Both the position numbers and the translations under genes were made by a program. Shown one piece after another: positions 11,881 through 19,564 of a stretch of DNA of 33,010 bases. Position 1 is the first letter of the stretch, and every line of letters starts with the position of its first letter. The notes below the pieces were generated by a model. It made no database searches, had not been told where the DNA came from, and saw nothing but the letters and a program-made list of their open reading frames with translations. Source of the DNA: Candidatus Ruthturnera sp. (GTDB lineage Bacteria; Pseudomonadota; Gammaproteobacteria; PS1; Pseudothioglobaceae); the NCBI GenBank assembly GCA_018648985.1, contig JABGOT010000084.1, forward strand, positions 1,470-34,479, read 5' to 3'.

Positions 11881-12294
11881 CTATTGGCAACTCTTACACA
11901 AGCCATATAAATATAAGCAGTGATCAGTTAATTCATAACCGTGCTTTGTAGCCACATCATGCTGATGTTGCTCAATAACATCATCCGAAAATTCATCAAT
12001 TTTTCCACATTTAACACAGACCAAATGATCATGATGCTCAGAATTAGACAGCTCAAACACAGATTGGCCATTATCAAAGTTGAGTTTATTAATCATGCCA
12101 GACTCTTCAAACTGAGTCAGCACACGGTAAATCGTTGCCACACCCACTTCTTCACCCTGCATTACCAAAGTACGGTAAATATCCTCCGCACTCATGTGGT
12201 GCTCTTCACTGGTTTCTAAAATTTCTAAAATTTTGAGTCGTGGCAGTGTGACTTTGAGTCCGGCACTTTTTAAATCTTGAGCATCCATATCCAA
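11881..12294 (-). CDS. fur: ferric uptake regulator family protein (Fur)
   Basis: LKSAGLKVTLPRLKILEILE, HHMSAEDIYRTL, GVATIYRVLTQFEESGM, HHDHLVCVKCGKIDEFSDD. Confidence 0.92.
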   Translation of the reverse strand: MDMDAQDLKSAGLKVTLPRLKILEILETSEEHHMSAEDIYRTLVMQGEEVGVATIYRVLTQFEESGMINKLNFDNGQSVFELSNSEHHDHLVCVKCGKIDEFSDDVIEQHQHDVATKHGYELTDHCLYLYGLCKSCQ

Positions 12295-12351
12295 ATCCTT
12301 GATGTAAAATCAGTTAATATTTTTAATCATTTTAAATCAAAAAGCCAACCA

Positions 12352-13128
12352 ATGAATAAATTAACTTTGATTGTATTGTCATTACCATTCTTATCTGCGT
12401 GTTCACCTTCAATGCCAGAACTACCAGATTTACCAAGCTTGCCAAGCATGTCAGATATCGTTCCTACACCTTATAAAGCTGATATTTACCAAGGCTCTGT
12501 ATTAGAGCGCTTTAAAATCAACCAGCTTAAAGTTGGCATGTCTAAAGCACAAGTAAAAGACCTAATCGGCTCACCCAGTGTGATTGACCCATTTCATAAC
12601 AACCAATGGGATTATATTAACTACTCCACCCCTGGTGTAGGAAATGTTATTCATTATCGCTTAATACTTGCTTTTGATCATAACACCCTTACTAAAGTCG
12701 ACACCACAGGTATCGGCTCTTTGCCACAGCTTACTGATGAAGAAAAAGCCTTAGAGGATAAACGCATTGCTGAGGAAAAAGCCAGAGCGGAGGCGGCAGC
12801 TAAAGCTAAAGCAGAGGCGGAAAGAATCGCTAAAGAGAAGGCAATTGCAGCCGCTAAGGCTAAAGCAGAAGCCGAGAGAATTGCTAAAGAAAAAGCAGCG
12901 GCAAAAGCCAAAGCACTAGAAAACAAACGCATTGCTGAAGAAAAAGCCAAAGTAGCAGCGGCGGCAAAAGCTAAAGCTGAAAAAATTGCTAAAGAAAAAG
13001 AAGAAGCCAAGGCCAAGGCCAAAGCTTTAGAAGATAAACGCATTGCTGAAGAAAAAGCCAAAGCAGCGGCGGCGGCAGAAGCTAAACGCATTGAAGAGGC
13101 AAACAAGCCTTGGTATAAATTCTGGTAG
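12352..13128 (+). CDS. bamE: outer membrane assembly lipoprotein BamE (SmpA/OmlA) with long Ala/Lys/Glu-rich C-terminal extension
   Basis: Start set at 12352 (MNKLTLIVLSLPFLSAC signal/lipobox) rather than ORF-track 12277. VYQGSVL-like IYQGSVLERFKINQLKVGMSKAQVKDLIGSPSVIDPFHNNQWDYINY is BamE; ~130-aa KAKAEAERIAKEKA-type tail follows. Confidence 0.9.
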   Translation: MNKLTLIVLSLPFLSACSPSMPELPDLPSLPSMSDIVPTPYKADIYQGSVLERFKINQLKVGMSKAQVKDLIGSPSVIDPFHNNQWDYINYSTPGVGNVIHYRLILAFDHNTLTKVDTTGIGSLPQLTDEEKALEDKRIAEEKARAEAAAKAKAEAERIAKEKAIAAAKAKAEAERIAKEKAAAKAKALENKRIAEEKAKVAAAAKAKAEKIAKEKEEAKAKAKALEDKRIAEEKAKAAAAAEAKRIEEANKPWYKFW

Positions 13129-13145
13129 ATAGCCAGCCGAATACT

Positions 13146-13748
13146 GTGTCATCACTCAATGTTAACAACCTAAATTGTCAACGAGGCTACAATCAACTTT
13201 TTAGCGAATTATCCTTTAAGGTTAATGCTGGCGATGTCTTGCGTATTACTGGCACCAACGGCAGTGGAAAAACCTCTCTTTTAAAAATCCTAGCTGGTCT
13301 TAATGCAGCTGAAGAAGGCGATATTGCGCTTGACAACCACCCAGTTAAATCAGACGAATACCAAAGTGAAGTTTTTTATTTAGGCCATTTATCAGCGCTT
13401 AGCGCCGAACTTACCAGTATTGAAAACCTTGAATTCTTAACTGGGCTTAATAAATCCATTGATCAACACCTATTAGTTAAAGCGTTAGCACAAGTTGGCC
13501 TCAAAGGCTATGAAGACGAATACTGCGCCAAACTCTCAGCTGGGCAAAAACGCCGTGTTATTCTGGCTGGATTATTTGTATCAAACGCCAAAATTTGGCT
13601 GTTAGACGAGCCTTTTACAGCACTCGATCCGCAAGGCGTAAAAATTGTAGAAGAGCGCATTAGCAAACACTGTGCGCAAGGCGGGCTGTGCTTATTCACC
13701 ACCCATCAAGATTCTGCATTACCTAATCAAAAAGTATTGGCGCTATGA
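13146..13748 (+). CDS. ccmA: cytochrome c biogenesis ATP-binding protein CcmA
   Basis: 200-aa ABC ATPase: ITGTNGSGKTSLLKILAGL, LSAGQKRRV, WLLDEPFTALD; followed by ccmB. Confidence 0.92.
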   Translation: MSSLNVNNLNCQRGYNQLFSELSFKVNAGDVLRITGTNGSGKTSLLKILAGLNAAEEGDIALDNHPVKSDEYQSEVFYLGHLSALSAELTSIENLEFLTGLNKSIDQHLLVKALAQVGLKGYEDEYCAKLSAGQKRRVILAGLFVSNAKIWLLDEPFTALDPQGVKIVEERISKHCAQGGLCLFTTHQDSALPNQKVLAL

Positions 13749-14410
13749 ATATTTACCTGCAAACACTCAAGCGTGATTTACGTGTGGCGATTCGCAACCC
13801 ATCTAGCGTACTCAATCCATTGTTATTTTTTATCATTTCAGTGTCTTTATTCCCGTTGGCAATCAGCCCTGAAGCATCAGTACTTAAAGAAATTGCTGCT
13901 GGTATTATTTGGGTGGCAAGCATGTTGGCTGTACTATTATCTTTAAATGCTTTGTTTCATCATGATTTTGAAAATGGCGTGTTAGAGCAAATGGTAACTT
14001 CTCATCATTCATTACCACTGTTAATCTTATCAAAAATTACCGCTCATTGGATTCTTACTGGCATTCCAATTATCTTACTATCACCCTTACTAGGGTTGTT
14101 TTTATTTTTAGACAGTGAAAGCGTTAAAGTGTTAATGCTAACCCTATTACTAGCCACGCCAAGTTTAAGCTTAATTGGCGCTATTGGTGCCTCGCTAATT
14201 GTTGGGATTAAAAACTCAGGCATGTTGTTGTCGTTATTAATCTTACCTCTATATATTCCAATACTGATCTTTGCTTCAAGTGCAGTCTCTCAAGCGCAAT
14301 TTGGCTTAGATATTACTGGCCAGCTGTATTTCTTAGCAACTATTTTAGTGGTCAGTATTATGGCCATACCATTTGTCAGTAGCATTGCATTAAAAATAAG
14401 TTTGGAATGA
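13745..14410 (+). CDS. ccmB: heme exporter protein CcmB
   Basis: 221-aa polytopic protein; LKRDLRVAIRNPSSVLNPLLFFIISVSLFPLAISPE; overlaps ccmA stop. Confidence 0.93.
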   Translation: MNIYLQTLKRDLRVAIRNPSSVLNPLLFFIISVSLFPLAISPEASVLKEIAAGIIWVASMLAVLLSLNALFHHDFENGVLEQMVTSHHSLPLLILSKITAHWILTGIPIILLSPLLGLFLFLDSESVKVLMLTLLLATPSLSLIGAIGASLIVGIKNSGMLLSLLILPLYIPILIFASSAVSQAQFGLDITGQLYFLATILVVSIMAIPFVSSIALKISLE

Positions 14411-14434
14411 ACTTTACTTTGTAAAAATTTTCAT

Positions 14435-14440
14435 TATAAT
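14435..14440 (+). promoter_or_regulatory. putative -10 box of metK leader promoter
   Basis: TATAAT with weak upstream -35-like TTTACT; start predicted around 14447, just before the aptamer-like structure. Confidence 0.5.
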
Positions 14441-14449
14441 TTCGACCAT

Positions 14450-14521
14450 ACGCTGATTTATCCCAATTGCTAGCGTTATTACTCAAGTTAATTAAGGGTA
14501 ATTAAAACAAGCTAAAGCAGG
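14450..14521 (+). promoter_or_regulatory. SAM-II/SAM-V-like SAM riboswitch aptamer with inserted hairpin
   Basis: ACGCTGATTTATCCCAATTGCTAGCGT ... AAGCTAAAGCAGG has the order of SAM-II core elements (P1 ACGCT/AGCGT, GAUUUA, UUGC, GCUAAA); extra stem ATTACTC...GGGTAAT between; directly upstream of metK. Confidence 0.7.
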
Positions 14522-14536
14522 TGTTCTTCTTAGTTG

Positions 14537-14562
14537 AAAACCCTTCTTGACAAGGGTTTTTT
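14537..14562 (+). terminator. Rho-independent terminator/attenuator in metK leader
   Basis: AAAACCCTT-cttgac-AAGGGTTTT followed by TT; 9-bp perfect stem with U tract, ~10 nt before the metK RBS (AAGGAG). Confidence 0.8.
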
Positions 14563-14584
14563 AACGTTCATAAGGAGAACAAAA

Positions 14585-15718
14585 ATGATTTTTACTTCCG
14601 AATCTGTTTCTGCCGGTCACCCAGATAAAGTTTGTGACCAAATTTCTGATGCTATTTTAGATGCGGCATTAGCCCAAGATAAAAACTCACGCGTTGCAGT
14701 TGAGACTTTAGTTAAAGACAATCACGTAGTACTGGCTGGTGAGATTACCACTGGCGCTAGCATTAATTACAACCAAATCGTGCGCGATACGATTATTGGT
14801 ATTGGCTACGACAAAGAAGAATACGGCTTTAATGGTCACACTTGTGATATTACTAATTTATTAGGTGAGCAATCACAAGACATTGCCATGGGTGTTGATG
14901 AATCATCTGATCATGAACAAGGTGCAGGCGACCAAGGCTTAATGTTTGGTTATGCTTGTAATGCCACCGACGTACTGATGCCAGCACCTATTATATATGC
15001 ACACCGTTTGGTTGCCAAACAGGCAGAACTCATGAAAAATGGGGCATTGCCGTGGTTACGTCCCGATGCAAAATCACAAGTATCCTGTATTTACGATGGT
15101 CACAAAATTGTCGGCATTGATGCGGTGGTGCTTTCTACTCAACATGATGAAAGTGTCTCATTAGATGATTTACGCGAAGCTATTTTAGAAGAAGTGATTA
15201 AACCCGTTTTACCCAGCGAATGGTTAACGGATTCAACCACATTCCACATTAATCCAACCGGTCACTTTGTGATTGGTGGTCCGGTGGGTGATGCCGGCCT
15301 AACTGGTCGTAAGATTATTGTTGATACTTACGGTGGTATGGCGCGTCATGGTGGCGGCGCATTCTCAGGCAAAGACCCATCAAAAGTAGATCGTTCTGCT
15401 GCTTATGCAACACGCTACGTGGCTAAAAATATTGTGGCTGCCGGCTTGGCTGATAAATGTGAAATCCAAGTATCTTACGCCATTGGCGTGGCCGAGCCTA
15501 CTTCAATTAGTATTGAAACTTTTGGCACAGGAAAAATATCAGATGAAGCGATTGAAGTATTGGTAGCTGAGCATTTTGACTTACGCCCTAAAGGCCTGAT
15601 TGCGATGCTTGACCTTAAGCGTCCAATCTATCAACAAACGGCTAGTTATGGTCACTTTGGTCGCACTGAAGATACCATTAGTTGGGAAAAAACTGACCGC
15701 GCGCACTTACTGAAATAA
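14585..15718 (+). CDS. metK: S-adenosylmethionine synthetase
   Basis: Start at ATG 14585 ([27 protein letters not shown]) with AAGGAG SD; ORF-track start 14534 lies in the leader terminator. Confidence 0.97.
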   Translation: MIFTSESVSAGHPDKVCDQISDAILDAALAQDKNSRVAVETLVKDNHVVLAGEITTGASINYNQIVRDTIIGIGYDKEEYGFNGHTCDITNLLGEQSQDIAMGVDESSDHEQGAGDQGLMFGYACNATDVLMPAPIIYAHRLVAKQAELMKNGALPWLRPDAKSQVSCIYDGHKIVGIDAVVLSTQHDESVSLDDLREAILEEVIKPVLPSEWLTDSTTFHINPTGHFVIGGPVGDAGLTGRKIIVDTYGGMARHGGGAFSGKDPSKVDRSAAYATRYVAKNIVAAGLADKCEIQVSYAIGVAEPTSISIETFGTGKISDEAIEVLVAEHFDLRPKGLIAMLDLKRPIYQQTASYGHFGRTEDTISWEKTDRAHLLK

Positions 15719-15739
15719 CGATAAATTTATCAGATTTGG

Positions 15740-15745
15740 TATAAT
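15740..15745 (+). promoter_or_regulatory. -10 box of ahcY promoter (extended, TGGTATAAT)
   Basis: TATAAT preceded by TG; predicted start ~15752 coincides with beginning of SAH aptamer. Confidence 0.65.
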
Positions 15746-15753
15746 AGCCAAAT

Positions 15754-15816
15754 CGCCAAGGAGCGTTGCATTGGAGTTTACTTCCGATCAGGCTTGGTTA
15801 ATCAAAACGACGCTTA
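15754..15816 (+). promoter_or_regulatory. S-adenosylhomocysteine (SAH) riboswitch
   Basis: CGCCAAGGAGCGTTGCATTGGAGTTTACTTCCGATCAGGCTTGGTTAATCAAAACGACGCTT matches the SAH riboswitch pattern: P1 CCAAG/CTTGG, GAGCGYUGC, CAGGCU, and pseudoknot strand ACGCTT pairing with GAGCGT; upstream of ahcY. Confidence 0.9.
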
Positions 15817-15843
15817 TTTTTATTACGCTTTAAGGAGATAAAA

Positions 15844-17214
15844 ATGAGTAACAATACTCTAAACAATAACGATTATAAAGTTGCCGATATGGCATTGGCT
15901 GATTACGGCCGTAAAGAAGTAGAACTGGCCGAAGCTGAAATGCCAGCATTAATGGCGTTACGTACCAGCTACCGTGACACGCAACCCTTAGCAGGTGCTA
16001 AGATTTTAGGTTGTATTCACATGACCATTCAAACTGCTGTACTAATGGAAACTTTGGTTGATCTTGGTGCCGAAGTGCGCTGGTCAAGTTGTAATATTTT
16101 CTCAACTCAAGATCACGCAGCAGCAGCGATGGTGGCAGCAGACATTCCAACTTTTGCTTGGAAAGGTGAAACGGAAGAAGAGTTCTTGTGGTGTATTGAA
16201 CAAACGATTTTGTCTGATGGCAAACCTTGGGATGCCAATATGGTGCTTGACGATGGTGGTGATTTAACGCAGATGCTGCATGAAAAATACCCTGAAATGT
16301 TGAATGATATTCACGGCATTAGTGAAGAAACTACAACTGGCGTTCACCGCTTACTTGAAATGATGGAAGAAGGCACTTTAAAAGTACCAGCCATTAACGT
16401 AAACGACTCAGTCACAAAATCAAAAAATGACAACAAATACGGTTGTCGTCATTCATTAAACGATGCGATCAAGCGTGGCACTGACATGCTTATGTCAGGC
16501 AAAAAAGCACTGGTTATCGGTTATGGCGATGTGGGCAAAGGCTCAGCACAGTCGCTTCGTCAAGAAGGCATGATTGTTAAAGTATCTGAAATTGATCCAA
16601 TCTGTGCCATGCAAGCTTGTATGGATGGGTTTGAAATTGTATCACCTTATAAGCAAGGTAACAACACCGGTAAAACTGACGATATCAATAAGCGTTTACT
16701 AGCAACAACTGATCTTATCGTTACCACTACAGGCAACTACAATGTTTGTGATAATGCTATGCTACAAACGCTTAAAGCAGGCTCTGTGGTCTGTAATATT
16801 GGCCACTTCGATAATGAAATTGATACGCAATACATGCGTGACAATTGGCGTTGGGACGAGGTAAAACCTCAGGTTCACCGTGTATTCAGAACTGAGAATA
16901 AAAACGATTACTTGATCTTGCTATCTGAAGGTCGCTTGGTTAACTTAGGTAACGCAACTGGCCACCCTTCGCGCATTATGGACGGCTCATTTGCCAATCA
17001 AGTATTGGCACAAATGCATTTATTCGATGCTAAGTTTGCTGATTTGGGTGGTGACATCTATGTAGAAGTACTACCGAAAAAACTTGATGAAGAAGTAGCC
17101 GCTGGTATGGTTGGTGGCTTTGGTGGTGTGTTAACAACACTAACTGATGTTCAGGCTGATTACATCAATGTAAGTAAGGAAGGTCCATTTAAGCCAGAGT
17201 CTTATAAGTACTAG
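15844..17214 (+). CDS. ahcY: adenosylhomocysteinase
   Basis: [47 protein letters not shown], terminal FKPESYKY. Confidence 0.98.
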   Translation: MSNNTLNNNDYKVADMALADYGRKEVELAEAEMPALMALRTSYRDTQPLAGAKILGCIHMTIQTAVLMETLVDLGAEVRWSSCNIFSTQDHAAAAMVAADIPTFAWKGETEEEFLWCIEQTILSDGKPWDANMVLDDGGDLTQMLHEKYPEMLNDIHGISEETTTGVHRLLEMMEEGTLKVPAINVNDSVTKSKNDNKYGCRHSLNDAIKRGTDMLMSGKKALVIGYGDVGKGSAQSLRQEGMIVKVSEIDPICAMQACMDGFEIVSPYKQGNNTGKTDDINKRLLATTDLIVTTTGNYNVCDNAMLQTLKAGSVVCNIGHFDNEIDTQYMRDNWRWDEVKPQVHRVFRTENKNDYLILLSEGRLVNLGNATGHPSRIMDGSFANQVLAQMHLFDAKFADLGGDIYVEVLPKKLDEEVAAGMVGGFGGVLTTLTDVQADYINVSKEGPFKPESYKY

Positions 17215-17230
17215 ATTCTAGTTAATATCT

Positions 17231-17260
17231 AAAAATGCGAGATTTTTCTCGCATTTTTTA
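17231..17260 (+). terminator. Rho-independent terminator downstream of ahcY
   Basis: AAAAATGCGAGA-tttt-TCTCGCATTTTTT, 12-bp perfect stem plus T tract. Confidence 0.93.
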
Positions 17261-17401
17261 TGTCATTTTAAAAATTTCCTAAATTTTTATTAGGATGCAT
17301 TAAAAACCATGTTTTAAGGCTTAAAAACGCCACTTTTATGCCAAAAATATAGGAAAATTAGTGCTTTTATTTGCCCATTTACAAAATTTCTGAATTTTTT
17401 T

Positions 17402-18394
17402 ATGCAAGATTTAATCAATCCAATTTTCCAATCACCAGAAAACCTTGAATCTGCCTTTGTTGATGGCTTAGACAATATGCTAGCCCAAGACGAACTTGGT
17501 GTTTTTATTTTAGTGTTGGCTAACGCACTATTTGACGACAAACTTTGGAAGTTATTAAAACCAAAATTAATCAAAAAATTTGAACACCTAAAATCTCAGC
17601 CTATTACTGGTGCAGATGACGATGTCGCTGTATTTAACAAACTCATTAAGCTTGACTTAAACGAACTGGAAGTCACCAAATGGCGTGAGATCGGTGGTTT
17701 CGAGGTACAATATAATCCACTACGAGCATTACGCCCACAACGACTATCTGGTGCCAAAACTCAGGGGATGAATGCTGAATTTGATGAAAATGGCTTTCAC
17801 TTTAACAAACCGTTTTTACAAAAAGAAATATTCTGGTCTGGGCAATTTTTCTCCAAAAATGTTTCATTGTTTTACAACAAGTTTCCTTTTGCTAATTTTC
17901 ACGGATTGGTTGTGGTTGAAAGTGAAAAACAACATCCACAACTATTAACTTATGAACTACATCAATTTGCTTGGATGATGACCAACACGGTGTCGCTTAA
18001 TATTCCTGGTTTTTCACTGGCTTATAATGCTTATGGTGCTTATGCGTCAGTCAACCATTTTCATTTACAATGCTTTGTTAGAGACAAAGCATTGCCGATT
18101 GAAAATGATGAAAAATACCCGCTGGTTAATTACACATTTCAAAGTGTTGGTGACGCCTGGGAATTCATTGAAGCACTGCATCGAGATGAGCAACCTTATA
18201 ACTTAGTTTATCAAAATAACAAAATTTTGTGCGTGGTTAGGCAACGCCAAGATGATTACACACATGCCGATTGGACGGCGGGTTATGCCTGGTATGAGGC
18301 TTGTGGCGGTGTGAGTACGTTTGATTTAGACAGTTTTAACAACCTCAAAGAGTTAGATTTGAAAGAAGAATTGCTAAAATTAAAAATAACTTAG
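17402..18394 (+). CDS. HIT-fold nucleotidyltransferase/phosphorylase-like protein
   Basis: 330 aa; GYNAYGAYASVNHFHLQCF-like segment (NHFHLQ = HxHxQ motif), FANFHGLVVVE, similar in layout to GalT/GDP-hexose phosphorylase (VTC2-like) branch. Confidence 0.6.
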   Translation: MQDLINPIFQSPENLESAFVDGLDNMLAQDELGVFILVLANALFDDKLWKLLKPKLIKKFEHLKSQPITGADDDVAVFNKLIKLDLNELEVTKWREIGGFEVQYNPLRALRPQRLSGAKTQGMNAEFDENGFHFNKPFLQKEIFWSGQFFSKNVSLFYNKFPFANFHGLVVVESEKQHPQLLTYELHQFAWMMTNTVSLNIPGFSLAYNAYGAYASVNHFHLQCFVRDKALPIENDEKYPLVNYTFQSVGDAWEFIEALHRDEQPYNLVYQNNKILCVVRQRQDDYTHADWTAGYAWYEACGGVSTFDLDSFNNLKELDLKEELLKLKIT

Positions 18395-18430
18395 TAATTT
18401 AGTAGATTACTTAAAATCGTTTTTTTTTTT

Positions 18431-18439
18431 TGCTATAAT
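18431..18439 (+). promoter_or_regulatory. extended -10 promoter TGCTATAAT
   Basis: TGnTATAAT after a T12 tract; start predicted at ~18446, first base of a perfect-spaced hairpin. Confidence 0.65.
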
Positions 18440-18445
18440 GGCTCC

Positions 18446-18573
18446 ATTGTTAAAAAGTCATGTTTTTAATAATACAGCTAGAAGGCTTAATATCTCCATA
18501 TATTATTTAACTGCCTTTTAGTTTTTTGGGGGTTTAAATTTAATTCTTCTCGGCTTTTAATCAAAGCCCCCAT
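18446..18573 (+). ncRNA. candidate structured RNA or glyQ leader with three consecutive hairpins
   Basis: HP1 ATTGTTAAAAA-gtcatg-TTTTTAATAAT; HP2 CTAGAAGGC...GCCTTTTAG; HP3 TGGGGG...CCCCCA; no plausible ORF; own promoter. Confidence 0.5.
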
Positions 18574-18658
18574 CTTTTAACTCTAAAGCTCTTTTCAAAT
18601 AAGTCATATACGCGCTATTGATGCGGTAAAATTTTTTGTTATTTTTCCTAAATTTCGT

Positions 18659-19558
18659 ATGTCAATTTCAGACTTAGATGCAACTGCATCGTTTCAAAAT
18701 TTAATCTTAAAATTACAGTCATTTTGGGCATCCAAGGGTTGTACATTACTACAGCCATTTGATATGGAAATGGGTGCAGGTACGTTTCACCCCGCCACTT
18801 TTTTGCGCGCCATTGGTCCTGAGCCGTGGAAAGCCGCTTATGTTCAGCCTTCTCGCCGCCCTACTGATGGGCGCTACGGTGAAAACCCAAACCGCCTTGG
18901 GCATTATTATCAATTTCAAGTATTACTTAAGCCTTCGCCTAAAGACATTCAAGATCTTTATTTAGAGTCTTTAACTGAGATTGGTATTGACCTCACCATG
19001 CACGATGTGCGTTTTGTGGAAGACAATTGGGAGTCGCCAACACTTGGTGCTTGGGGTTTGGGTTGGGAGATCTGGCTAAACGGCATGGAGGTTTCTCAAT
19101 TTACTTATTTCCAACAAGTCGGCGGCCTGCCTTGTAAACCAGTTGCCGGTGAGCTTACTTATGGATTGGAGCGCTTAGCTATGTATCTGCAAGGTGTTGA
19201 CTCTGTGTTTGACTTAGTGTGGGTAGAAGGTGTGAGTTACGGTGATGTATTCCATCAAAATGAAGTAGAGCAGTCAAAGTACAATTTTGAAATTGCAGAT
19301 ACTGATGTATTATTTAGACAGTTCGATGAAGCAGAAGCCATGAATGAAAAACTGATAGAAGAGTCGCTGCCTTATCCTGCTTACGAACAAGTAATGAAGG
19401 CATCGCATTTTTTCAACCTACTTGATGCACGCCATGCGATTAGCGTGACTGACCGTGCAAGGTTTATTCGCCGTGTACGTGCCATGAGCCAAAAAGTCGC
19501 GCAAGCGTATTATGATTCTCGTGAAGCACTGGGTTTTCCAATGTTGGAGAAAAAATAA
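18659..19558 (+). CDS. glyQ: glycine--tRNA ligase alpha subunit
   Basis: [69 protein letters not shown]. Confidence 0.98.
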   Translation: MSISDLDATASFQNLILKLQSFWASKGCTLLQPFDMEMGAGTFHPATFLRAIGPEPWKAAYVQPSRRPTDGRYGENPNRLGHYYQFQVLLKPSPKDIQDLYLESLTEIGIDLTMHDVRFVEDNWESPTLGAWGLGWEIWLNGMEVSQFTYFQQVGGLPCKPVAGELTYGLERLAMYLQGVDSVFDLVWVEGVSYGDVFHQNEVEQSKYNFEIADTDVLFRQFDEAEAMNEKLIEESLPYPAYEQVMKASHFFNLLDARHAISVTDRARFIRRVRAMSQKVAQAYYDSREALGFPMLEKK

Positions 19559-19564
19559 CCCTGC

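Noticed and set aside
12277-12351. Extended bamE start (MSIHIQILDVKSVNIFNHFKSKSQP)
   Set aside because: Overlaps fur start; the signal peptide and lipobox begin at 12352.
12295-12351. Fur box between fur and bamE
   Set aside because: AT-rich sequence (AATCAGTTAATATTTTTAATCATTTT) only loosely resembles a Fur box; not strong enough by eye.
12678-13106. 142-aa Ala/Ser/Leu-rich minus-strand ORF
   Set aside because: Reverse-complement artefact of the Ala/Lys/Glu repeat region in bamE; low complexity.
14534-14584. N-terminal extension of metK ([17 protein letters not shown])
   Set aside because: It translates the leader terminator hairpin; canonical MetK starts at 14585 with a proper SD.
18446-18580. 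Possible 6S RNA, SRP RNA, glycine riboswitch or T-box
   Set aside because: None of the diagnostic motifs I know for these families is visible, so kept only as unclassified structured RNA.
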